A stretch of DNA of 7,873 bases, taken from Halorhodospira sp. (GTDB lineage: Bacteria; Pseudomonadota; Gammaproteobacteria; Nitrococcales; Halorhodospiraceae). The stretch covers positions 1-7,873 of the forward strand of contig SKJZ01000115.1 in assembly GCA_007121755.1 (NCBI GenBank), given 5' to 3'. The notes under the pieces were generated by a model. The model did not search any database and had not been told where the DNA came from. It worked only from the letters and a program-made list of their open reading frames with translations. Within the stretch, counting starts at the first letter, position 1, and each line of letters begins with the position of its first letter. The translations under genes and the position numbers were made by a program. This document shows, piece by piece, positions 1 to 5,491 of the stretch.

Positions 1-19
1 AAGAACCTCCAAAAGATTA

Positions 20-50
20 GCAACATTGACTCACCGCAACATTGACTCAC
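20..50. repeat. Tandem 15-bp direct repeat upstream of the deaminase operon
   Basis: The 15-mer GCAACATTGACTCAC occurs at 20-34 and again, identically, at 36-50, a 16-bp period. A degenerate third copy of its first half (GCAAACATTG) follows at 57-66 inside the adjacent hairpin. Each copy carries TTGACT, a good -35 hexamer match. Iterated motifs just upstream of an operon suggest binding sites for a regulator, but recent local duplication is an equally simple explanation. No function is known to me. Confidence 0.8.
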
Positions 51-75
51 TCTACGGCAAACATTGCCGTAGAGT
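49..75. promoter_or_regulatory. Perfect 12-bp hairpin/dyad in the operon leader
   Basis: ACTCTACGGCAA (49-60) and TTGCCGTAGAGT (64-75) are exact reverse complements around the 3-nt loop ACA. It may be an operator dyad, or the stem of a terminator for a gene left of the window; no T-tract follows, which argues against a standard intrinsic terminator. It lies directly before a TACTAT box, so a bound protein here would cover the -35 region of that promoter. Confidence 0.55.
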
Positions 76-81
76 TACTAT
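76..81 (+). promoter_or_regulatory. Possible -10 box (TACTAT)
   Basis: TACTAT matches the sigma-70 -10 consensus in five of six positions and lies 43 bp before the chosen deaminase start. There is no -35 hexamer at the usual 16-18 bp spacing: the nearest TTGACT (42-47) is 28 bp upstream. If this is a promoter it probably needs an activator. Confidence 0.3.
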
Positions 82-124
82 GCTACGCTCCCCGCGTATC
101 CATCAGTCAGCTACCATACCGGCC

Positions 125-1486
125 ATGGAAACAGTCGACACCGTCATTCACGCCCGCTGGGTAGTACCCGTGGAGCCCCACGACACCATACTGGAGAACC
201 ACGGCGTGGCGATCCGCGGTGGCCGCATCGTCGAGGTCGCTGCGAGCGCCGCCCTCGACGAGCGCTACCGTGCCGAGAGCACCCGCCGCCTCGACGACCA
301 CCTCCTGATCCCCGGCCTGATCAACGCCCACACCCACGCCTCGATGAGCCTGCTGCGCGGCATGGCGGACGATCTGCCATTGATGACCTGGCTCACCGAG
401 CACATCTGGCCGGCGGAGCAGCGGTGGGTAAGCGAGCACTTCGTCCGCGACGGCAGCACCCTGGCCATGGCGGAGATGCTGCTGGGCGGCGTGACCTGCT
501 TCAACGACATGTACTTCTTTCCGGAGATCACCGCCCAGACGGCCCACCAGATCGGTATGCGCGCGGTGCTCGGAATGATCGTCATCGATGTCCCCAGCGC
601 GTACGGTGACGGACCGGAGGACTATTTGGAGAAGGGGCTGGCCTTCCACGACGCCTATAAGGACGACCCGTTGGTCCGCGCCATCTTCGCCCCCCACGCG
701 CCGTATACCGTATCGAGCCGGTGGCTGGAGCGGATTCACACCTACTCCGAGGAACTGGAACTCCCGGTGCATATCCACGTCCACGAGACCGCCGGCGAGG
801 TCCAGAACAGCCTGCGGGAAACCGGCAAACGGCCACTGCAACACCTGGATGAGCTGGGCCTGATCTCGCCGATGCTCCTGGCCGTTCACGCAACGCAAAT
901 GGAAGAACGGGAGATGGAACGGCTGGCCGGGGCCGGTGCCCACGTTATCCACTGCCCTGAGTCGAATCTGAAGCTTAACAGCGGCTTCTGCCCGGCGGCG
1001 CGGTTGATGGAGCACGGGATCAACGTCGCCCTGGGGACGGACGGCGCGGCCGGCAACAACGACCTCGATCTGATCGGAGAGATGCGCACCGCCGCTCTGT
1101 TGGGCAAGGCCGTGGCTAATAACCCCGCGGCGCTGCCGGCCACCACCGTGCTGCGCATGGCGACCCTGGACGGCGCCCGCGCCTTGGGCCTGGACGATGT
1201 GGCCGGCTCGCTGGAGCCGGGCAAGTTCGCCGACCTGACCGCGGTCTCCTTGGCCGAACTGGATGTCCAGCCGGTCTACAACCCGGTCTCCCAATTGGTC
1301 TACGCCGCAACGCGGCGCCACGTGACCGACGTCTGGGTGGCCGGACGCCCGCTGGTCCAGGAGCGCCGCTTGACCACGGTAGACGCCGTCGAGGCCGTGG
1401 CGAAGGCGGATGAGTGGCGCCGACGCATCACCGGCGAGGACGCCGGCCGACACACAATGAAAGCCACCGAGGGCGGAGAAGCGTGA
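125..1486 (+). CDS. mtaD: TRZ/ATZ-family amidohydrolase, probable 5-methylthioadenosine/S-adenosylhomocysteine deaminase
   Basis: Metal-dependent cytosolic hydrolase of 453 aa, expected to deaminate the adenine of methylthioadenosine, S-adenosylhomocysteine or adenosine (purine salvage, methyl-cycle clean-up). The complete amidohydrolase signature is visible: the HxH pair H69/H71 in NAHTH, H218 and E221 in HIHVHE, H255 in AVHAT, and the metal-binding D306 in LGTDG. VIHCPESNLKLNSG is typical of the cytosine deaminase/TRZ-ATZ branch. The start at 125 (METVDTVIHARWVVP) fits where family members usually begin. The frame is open back to position 26, with an alternative ATG at 80, but that stretch covers the repeats and hairpin. 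No clear Shine-Dalgarno precedes 125. It is the first gene of a tightly packed operon, and its stop overlaps the next start as GTGA. The exact substrate cannot be read from sequence; other members act on triazines or guanine-like compounds. Confidence 0.88.
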   Translation: METVDTVIHARWVVPVEPHDTILENHGVAIRGGRIVEVAASAALDERYRAESTRRLDDHLLIPGLINAHTHASMSLLRGMADDLPLMTWLTEHIWPAEQRWVSEHFVRDGSTLAMAEMLLGGVTCFNDMYFFPEITAQTAHQIGMRAVLGMIVIDVPSAYGDGPEDYLEKGLAFHDAYKDDPLVRAIFAPHAPYTVSSRWLERIHTYSEELELPVHIHVHETAGEVQNSLRETGKRPLQHLDELGLISPMLLAVHATQMEEREMERLAGAGAHVIHCPESNLKLNSGFCPAARLMEHGINVALGTDGAAGNNDLDLIGEMRTAALLGKAVANNPAALPATTVLRMATLDGARALGLDDVAGSLEPGKFADLTAVSLAELDVQPVYNPVSQLVYAATRRHVTDVWVAGRPLVQERRLTTVDAVEAVAKADEWRRRITGEDAGRHTMKATEGGEA

Positions 1487-2229
1487 GCGGAGAACAGCGG
1501 ACACCATCCGGGTCCGGCGACCCCGCCGGTGCATGGAACGAAGACCGGGACGAGACCGCCCGCTTCAACGAGGCCGGTGACTGGTGGGATCCCGACGGCC
1601 CGCTGCGCCCGCTGCACGATCTCAACCCCACCCGCTTGGCGTGGGTGGAGCAGCGCCTGGGCGGCCTCGGCGGCAAACGGATCGTCGATGTCGGCTGCGG
1701 CGGCGGCCTGCTCGCCGAGGCACTGGCGGAGCGCGGCGCGGAGGTTCTGGGCATCGACGCCGCCCGGCAGGCGTTACAGACAGCCAAACTCCACGCCATG
1801 GAGACGGGAACGGAGAACATCGCCTACCGCCACTGCACGGTGGAAGAGCTGGCAGATGAACACCCCGGGGAGTTCGATGCGGTGACGTGCATGGAGATGC
1901 TGGAGCACGTGCCTGATCCGGCATCGGTGGTGCGCGCCTGCGCCCGACTGGTCCGTGACGGCGGGGATATCTGCCTGTCCACGCTCAACCGAACCCCCGC
2001 GGCCTATCTGCTCGGGATCTGCACGGCGGAGTATGTTCTGGGACTACTCCCCCGTGGCACGCACCGCTACGACCGCTTTATCCGCCCGTCGGAGCTTGCC
2101 GCGTGGGGCCGCGAAGCCGGCGCTGACATGAAGGAGTTAGCCGGGATCGGCTACAACCCCTTTTCGCGGCGGACTTGGATTACCGCCGATGTCAGCGTCA
2201 ACTACCTCGTCCATCTGCGTAAGGAATGA
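1483..2229 (+). CDS. ubiG: Ubiquinone biosynthesis O-methyltransferase UbiG
   Basis: Class I SAM-dependent methyltransferase of 248 aa (family usual about 240) that catalyses the two O-methylations of ubiquinone synthesis at the membrane surface. Visible features: the family-typical N-terminal stretch FNEAGDWWDPDGP (28-40) and LHDLNP (44-49); SAM motif I VDVGCGGG (68-75); the acidic ribose-binding D92 in GID; motif II CMEMLEHV (136-143); and STLNRT plus GTHRYDRFI (192-200), all characteristic of UbiG. The GTG at 1483 is chosen because it overlaps the preceding TGA in a GTGA junction, has GGAG 4 nt upstream, and gives the normal length; a more upstream ATG would add 23 arginine-rich residues inside the previous gene. 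The stop overlaps the next ATG. An aerobic or facultative quinone-using organism is implied. Confidence 0.95.
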   Translation: MSGEQRTPSGSGDPAGAWNEDRDETARFNEAGDWWDPDGPLRPLHDLNPTRLAWVEQRLGGLGGKRIVDVGCGGGLLAEALAERGAEVLGIDAARQALQTAKLHAMETGTENIAYRHCTVEELADEHPGEFDAVTCMEMLEHVPDPASVVRACARLVRDGGDICLSTLNRTPAAYLLGICTAEYVLGLLPRGTHRYDRFIRPSELAAWGREAGADMKELAGIGYNPFSRRTWITADVSVNYLVHLRKE

Positions 2230-2942
2230 ACGCCGTTCTCTTCGACCTGGACGGCACGCTGGTCGACACGGCGCCCGACCTGATCCACTGCCTAGGCGAG
2301 GTTCTGGCCGCTGAAGGCTGGCCGCCGGCCCCGCCCGAAGCCGTCCGGGCCACCGTCTCCCACGGCGCCGCGGTCATGGTCCAACAGGCATTCTCGCTCG
2401 CCCCGGACGACGCCCGCACGGCGCGTCTGGCCCGGGCTGTGGTGGAGCGTTACCGGCACTCCTTAACCGTGCGCAGCCGGCCCTTTCCCGGTGTGGCGGA
2501 GGTGTTGTCCGCGCTCCAAGGGGCCGGGGTTCCGTGGGGGGTGGTCACCAACAAGCCGGCGGCGCTGGCCCGGCCATTGCTGGAGGCGCTCGATCTGCAC
2601 GCCGCCGCGGTGGTCTGCGGGGACGATCTACCCCGCGCCAAACCTTACCCCGACCCCATTTTCGCGGCGGCGGAGGAGCTGGGGGTGGCGCCCGCCGACT
2701 GCCTGACCATCGGCGACGCCCGCCGGGATATCGAGGCGGCGACACGGGCGGGGGCCGGCGCGCTAGCTGCCCTCTTTGGCTATCTCCACGCCGGTGACGA
2801 CCCCGCTACCTGGGGAGCCCACGGCCTGATCCGGACGCCGGAGGAGATCCTGGCGTGGCTGGCGGCTCCCCCGGCAGCGGCTGGTTTTTCGAGATCCCCC
2901 GTTAGATATCGCGATGCTTCAAGGCGTCCGGCTGCAAGATGA
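2226..2942 (+). CDS. mupP: HAD-IA phosphatase, MupP-like (often annotated phosphoglycolate phosphatase Gph)
   Basis: Haloacid dehalogenase phosphatase of 238 aa. Motif I is FDLDGTLVDTAPD, with nucleophile D7 and acid/base D9; motif II has T108 in VVTNKP; motif III has K139 in RAKPYPDP; motif IV is GDARRDIE with D164 and D168. A helical cap lies between motifs I and II. Location between ubiG and, past an inserted regulator, a yciK-like gene is the position of Pseudomonas MupP, the N-acetylmuramate-6-phosphate phosphatase of cell-wall recycling. Residues PWGVVTNKP and GYLHAGDDPATWGA resemble MupP more than E. coli Gph, by memory of both. Phosphoglycolate phosphatase remains possible because the two families are closely related. 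The start ATG overlaps the ubiG stop (ATGA). The last about 20 residues (arginine/serine-rich) extend past the HAD fold and lie antisense to the end of the Crp/Fnr gene, so the tail may be a recent stop-codon loss. Confidence 0.85.
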   Translation: MNAVLFDLDGTLVDTAPDLIHCLGEVLAAEGWPPAPPEAVRATVSHGAAVMVQQAFSLAPDDARTARLARAVVERYRHSLTVRSRPFPGVAEVLSALQGAGVPWGVVTNKPAALARPLLEALDLHAAAVVCGDDLPRAKPYPDPIFAAAEELGVAPADCLTIGDARRDIEAATRAGAGALAALFGYLHAGDDPATWGAHGLIRTPEEILAWLAAPPAAAGFSRSPVRYRDASRRPAAR

Positions 2943-3627
2943 GGATGCGGCGGCGGCCCAACTCGACCATGCCCTGCTCCTCCCACTGGCTGAGGATGCG
3001 GCTGACCGAGTAGAGCGTCGTTCCGGTCATCTCCGCCAAGTCCTGCCGGCTGACCGGATCCTCCAGTAGAATCCCACCCCGGTACTCCCGACCCGCCTGG
3101 GCGGCGAGCCGCAGGATAACCGCCGCCAGCCGCTCCGGCACCCGCCCGGTGGCGACCTCGTGGTGGGCGCTCAGATTCTCCCGCATGTAGCTGGCCATCA
3201 CCTCCATGAGGTTCATTGCCAAGCGGGGAATGCCCTTCATCAACTGCATGGCCTGTTGGCGCGGCCAAGCCAAGACGTGCGTCGGATCGATACTCCTTGC
3301 CGTCACCGGGTAGACCGCCTGCTCATCCAGGCCCGCCACCGCGGCGAAGGGATCTCCGGCCCGGAGGAAGCGGTTGATGGTCTCCCGCCCCTCTTCGCTG
3401 CAGGTCAGAAGCTTCACTCTGCCGGAGAGCACCATATAAAGGCACTCCGCCGACTGCCCTTGATGAAACAGTGTCTCGCCGGCCCCGTAGCGCTCGAACC
3501 GGGCGCACTCCACTACCAGCAGGCGCTCGTTCTCCGTCAGGCCACGCAACAGGGCGTTGTCCCGCCGATTCCTTACGGCTGCCTTCTCTGCCGCCGGGTC
3601 GACGACCGGACTGCGTCCTCCGCCCAT
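2902..3627 (-). CDS. Crp/Fnr-family transcriptional regulator
   Basis: DNA-binding regulator of 241 aa. Residues 28-125 form the cyclic-nucleotide-binding-like beta-roll (AGETLFHQGQSAECLYMVLSG; GDPFAAVAGLDE), 126-155 the dimerisation helix, and 192-235 a winged helix-turn-helix (SRQDLAEMTGTTLYSVSRIL). No FNR-type N-terminal cysteine cluster is present and the CRP cAMP-binding arginine-serine pair is not evident, so the signal is unknown. In the recognition helix S209 and R210 match FNR S212 and R213, but Tyr206 stands where FNR E209 and CRP E181 make base contacts, so its operator probably differs from both. The start at 3627 is supported by GGGAGG 5 nt upstream; an upstream ATG at 3732 would add 35 unrelated residues. 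It lies between two plus-strand gene sets that are contiguous in Pseudomonas, suggesting insertion. It converges on the phosphatase gene (41-nt overlap) and diverges from the SDR gene. Confidence 0.9.
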   Translation of the reverse strand: MGGGRSPVVDPAAEKAAVRNRRDNALLRGLTENERLLVVECARFERYGAGETLFHQGQSAECLYMVLSGRVKLLTCSEEGRETINRFLRAGDPFAAVAGLDEQAVYPVTARSIDPTHVLAWPRQQAMQLMKGIPRLAMNLMEVMASYMRENLSAHHEVATGRVPERLAAVILRLAAQAGREYRGGILLEDPVSRQDLAEMTGTTLYSVSRILSQWEEQGMVELGRRRILILQPDALKHRDI

Positions 3628-3844
3628 GAGAACCTCCCTCGATTCGCCGATTCGAACATGAATAAACCAATCCCGACTGTACCCGTGAGTTAAGCGACCG
3701 TCCACGATGTGCGGCATGGAGACGCACCTCATTGGGGCTGCAAGTCACAAGTCTCGTTCACGCGGAGCGGCGGAGGAGATGTTGCCGAGAGGCGGACGGC
3801 GGTGTAGCGTTGCGGCCACCACCTCCACCCGGAGCCGGATCGTT
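3628..3844. promoter_or_regulatory. Divergent intergenic region between the Crp/Fnr and SDR genes
   Basis: 217 bp must hold the promoters of both divergent genes. I see no convincing -35/-10 pair and no TTGAT-N4-ATCAA (FNR) or TGTGA-N6-TCACA (CRP) site. There is a short direct repeat GATTCGCC-GATTCGAA at 3641-3656 and a modest A/T-rich patch (AATAAACCAATC, 3661-3672). The SDR frame stays open from 3707 through this region, so part of it could be coding if a farther start is used. Autoregulation by the Crp/Fnr protein is plausible from layout alone. Confidence 0.5.
3633..3638 (-). promoter_or_regulatory. Ribosome binding site deciding the Crp/Fnr start
   Basis: The minus strand reads GGGAGG, five bases before the ATG at 3627. 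This is the strongest Shine-Dalgarno in the window and is why the shorter start is preferred over the ATG at 3732. Confidence 0.75.
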
Positions 3845-4615
3845 GTGATATCCGAACAGACTGTCAGCGCCGACTATCAACCCACTCCCAACCTCCTGGC
3901 CGGACGCGTGATACTGGTCACCGGGGCCACCGGAGGCATCGGCCACGCGGTGAGCCGCCGGCTGGCCGCAGCCGGCGCCACCGTGGTTTTACTCGGCCGG
4001 GAGATCAAGAGATTGGAAGCGGTCTACGACGAGTTGACCGAAATCGGCCCCGAACCGGCGATCTATCCGATGAACCTGGAGGGGGCCACCTTCGACCACT
4101 ACCCGGAACTGGCGGACACCATCGGCGAGCAACTGGGCCGCCTCGACGGCATCCTCCACGCCGCCGCCGTCCTCGGCAGGCCGTCGCCGGTGGAGCTCTA
4201 CGATGTCGAGGCGTGGTACCGGACACTGCAGGTCAATCTCAACGCCCCGTTCATGTTGACGCGGGCGTGCCTGCCGCTGCTGCGCAAGTCGCCCGACGCC
4301 TCCCTGGTCTTCACCTCCGACACCATCGGGCGCGACGGCGGCCCGTACTGGGGCGCGTACGGGGTCTCCAAGGCGGGGCTGGAAGGGCTGATGCGGATCC
4401 TCGCCGCTGAGCTGGCCGACACCACCCCGGTACGGGTCAACTCTATTGACCCCGGCCCGGTGGCGACCCAGTTCCGGCGCGATGCCTACCCCTCGGAGGA
4501 GGCCGGACTGCACCCGCTGCCGGAGCATGTGGCGGGGGCCTTCTTGTGGCTCCTCGGGCCAGAGAGCGCCGAGGTCCACGGCCAAGCGCTGACCGTTGCG
4601 CCGTCGCGGAAGTGA
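3845..4615 (+). CDS. YciK-like short-chain dehydrogenase/reductase
   Basis: Classical SDR of 256 aa, NAD(P)-dependent oxidoreductase of unknown substrate. It shows the Rossmann glycine motif TGATGGIG (26-33), the NLNAPF segment (131-136) with the active-site asparagine, S158 in LVFTS, and Y172-x3-K176 in WGAYGVSK. The NNAG motif is degenerate (LHAAAVLG). N-terminal YQPTPNLLAGRVILVTGA, the FTS...GRDG...WGAY region and the C-terminal PEHVAGAFLWLLGP resemble E. coli YciK as I recall it. The GTG at 3845 gives a length and N-terminus like YciK, with GGAG ten bases upstream; alternatives are ATG 3779, whose GGAGGAG abuts the codon with no spacing, or ATG 3707. The YciK function is unproven. It is translationally coupled to the DNA glycosylase gene by a GTGA overlap. 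Confidence 0.87.
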   Translation: MISEQTVSADYQPTPNLLAGRVILVTGATGGIGHAVSRRLAAAGATVVLLGREIKRLEAVYDELTEIGPEPAIYPMNLEGATFDHYPELADTIGEQLGRLDGILHAAAVLGRPSPVELYDVEAWYRTLQVNLNAPFMLTRACLPLLRKSPDASLVFTSDTIGRDGGPYWGAYGVSKAGLEGLMRILAAELADTTPVRVNSIDPGPVATQFRRDAYPSEEAGLHPLPEHVAGAFLWLLGPESAEVHGQALTVAPSRK

Positions 4616-5310
4616 CCGCGCGGGGCCGCCCGAAGAAGCGTGGCGGCGGCCTGTCCGGCGGACGGTTCCACCACCTCCTGGCGTCGCTGCGCGGCCACCA
4701 CGGGCCGCAGCACTGGTGGCCGGCCGAGACTCCTTTCGAAGTGATGGTGGGCGCGGTACTGACCCAGAACACCGCCTGGACCAACGTCGAGCGCGCCATC
4801 GCCAACCTGCGCGCCCGCCGTTTGCTCGACGCCGAGGCCATCCTGGCCGTCCCGGCCGAAGAGTTGGCGGATGCTATCCGGCCTTCCGGCTACTTCAACA
4901 TCAAGGCGCAACGGCTGCGCAACCTCTGCGCCGCCTACGTCGAGGAAGGCGGCCACAGCGGGCTGGCGCGGCTCGACACCGCAGCCTTGCGGGATCGTCT
5001 GCTCGCGGTCAACGGCGTCGGCCCCGAGACCGCCGACGATATCGTCCTCTACGCCTTTTCTCGGCCGGTCTTCGTCATCGACGCTTACACTCGCCGCATT
5101 CTCTCCCGGCTGGGCTGGATCGGGGGTGATGAGCCTTACGATGAGTTGCAGGGTATGGTGGAATCGGTACTGACGGACGACGTGGGCGCCTTGAACGAAC
5201 TCCACGCCCTCTTTGTCGCTCACGGCAAAGAGATCTGCCGCCCCAGACCCCGGTGCGAAGGCTGCCCTCTCCACACCGACTGTCCGCAACTGGGCGCCGA
5301 GCCTTACTAA
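4612..5310 (+). CDS. Endonuclease III-related HhH-GPD DNA glycosylase (MagIII/COG2231-like)
   Basis: Base-excision DNA repair glycosylase of 232 aa. It shows HWWPAETPFEVMVGAVLTQNT (34-54), typical of the endonuclease III-related branch rather than Nth itself; a helix-hairpin-helix LAVNGVGPETAD (131-142); the conserved catalytic aspartate D157 in VIDAYTRRI; and a C-terminal iron-sulfur loop C209-x5-C215-x2-C218-x5-C224. Nth has lysine in GVGRKTA (K120); here it is Glu139, so the lyase nucleophile is missing and a monofunctional glycosylase is expected, possibly for alkylated bases as in Helicobacter MagIII. The Cys spacing is one residue shorter than Nth (x6-x2-x5). The GTG at 4612 overlaps the SDR stop and removes 22 arginine-rich residues that a farther ATG (4546) would add. 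The stop codon TAA (5308-5310) lies inside the left arm of a long inverted repeat. Confidence 0.9.
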   Translation: MTARGRPKKRGGGLSGGRFHHLLASLRGHHGPQHWWPAETPFEVMVGAVLTQNTAWTNVERAIANLRARRLLDAEAILAVPAEELADAIRPSGYFNIKAQRLRNLCAAYVEEGGHSGLARLDTAALRDRLLAVNGVGPETADDIVLYAFSRPVFVIDAYTRRILSRLGWIGGDEPYDELQGMVESVLTDDVGALNELHALFVAHGKEICRPRPRCEGCPLHTDCPQLGAEPY

Positions 5311-5454
5311 TCTTACGAAGAGCATCGCCGGGGTGGTGGCCCCGTTAAGGGTGTCGGTCGCCAGGACGGCGACCGTCAAGCCTCCAGGGACGGACTTGCG
5401 GCGTCCCTTAACGGGGCCACCACCCCGGCGATGCTCTTCGTAAGATTAGCAAGG
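5302..5454. repeat. Long inverted repeat with 45-bp perfect arms (MITE-like or hairpin element)
   Basis: 5307-5351 and 5405-5449 are exact reverse complements, 45 of 45 bases, starting CTAATCTTACGAAGAGCATC on the left. Allowing one mismatch (5306/5450), the arms extend to 5302 and 5454 (49/50). The loop is 53 nt. The element fills most of the gap between the convergent glycosylase and rluB genes, so RNA from either side would form a very stable hairpin and could stop convergent transcription, although no U-tract follows. No transposase, and no clear target duplication, is present. Perfect arms of this length imply recent formation or selection. Short ORFs through it are accidental. Confidence 0.95.
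5352..5408. repeat. Loop of the inverted repeat with two internal hairpins
   Basis: Two secondary hairpins are visible. CGGTCGCC (5355-5362) pairs with GGCGACCG (5368-5375) around AGGAC. AGGGACG (5386-5392) pairs with CGTCCCT (5402-5408), using the first four bases of the right arm, so it competes with the innermost part of the main stem. On the minus strand the centre reads GTCCCTGGAGGCTTGACGG, which resembles, from memory, a dispersed intergenic palindromic repeat common in gammaproteobacterial genomes. That resemblance has not been tested. Confidence 0.65.
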
Positions 5455-5483
5455 GCTTGCAGAAGCCTTGCGCGGCCCCGCGC
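5450..5483. terminator. Two small hairpins after rluB, possible factor-independent stop
   Basis: CAAGG-G-CTT (5450-5458) pairs with AAGCCTTG (5463-5470) with one bulged G around GCAG. Next to it GCGCGG (5470-5475) and CCGCGC (5478-5483) form a short GC palindrome. Both lie just downstream of the rluB stop on the minus strand. No T-run follows, so terminator function is uncertain; the large inverted repeat beyond may do the job. Confidence 0.3.
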
Positions 5484-5491
5484 CGCCCGAA

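Noticed and set aside
107..1534. 475-codon minus-strand open frame antisense to the deaminase gene
   Set aside because: High GC makes stops rare in antisense frames. The protein has no recognisable domain, while the plus strand carries every amidohydrolase motif.
3628..3760. FNR- or CRP-type operator upstream of the regulator
   Set aside because: No dyad matches TTGAT-N4-ATCAA or TGTGA-N6-TCACA acceptably; only short fragments such as GTGAG and GTCACA appear without a partner half-site.
3707..3844. N-terminal extension of the SDR from ATG 3707 or 3779
   Set aside because: The extension is arginine/serine-rich and unlike YciK N-termini. ATG 3779 has its Shine-Dalgarno abutting the codon. Start 3845 gives normal family length, though this remains uncertain.
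4486..5379. 297-codon minus-strand open frame covering the glycosylase gene and part of the inverted repeat
   Set aside because: It is a shadow of the plus-strand glycosylase, with no family features, and its start falls in the repeat loop.
5213..5443. Small plus-strand frame running through the inverted repeat
   Set aside because: It overlaps the glycosylase gene, its tail is repeat sequence, and no ribosome site or domain supports it.
5302..5454. CRISPR array, attC site or tRNA-like gene in the repeat
   Set aside because: There is only one inverted pair rather than regularly spaced direct repeats, no integrase or cas gene, and no tRNA arms or anticodon structure.
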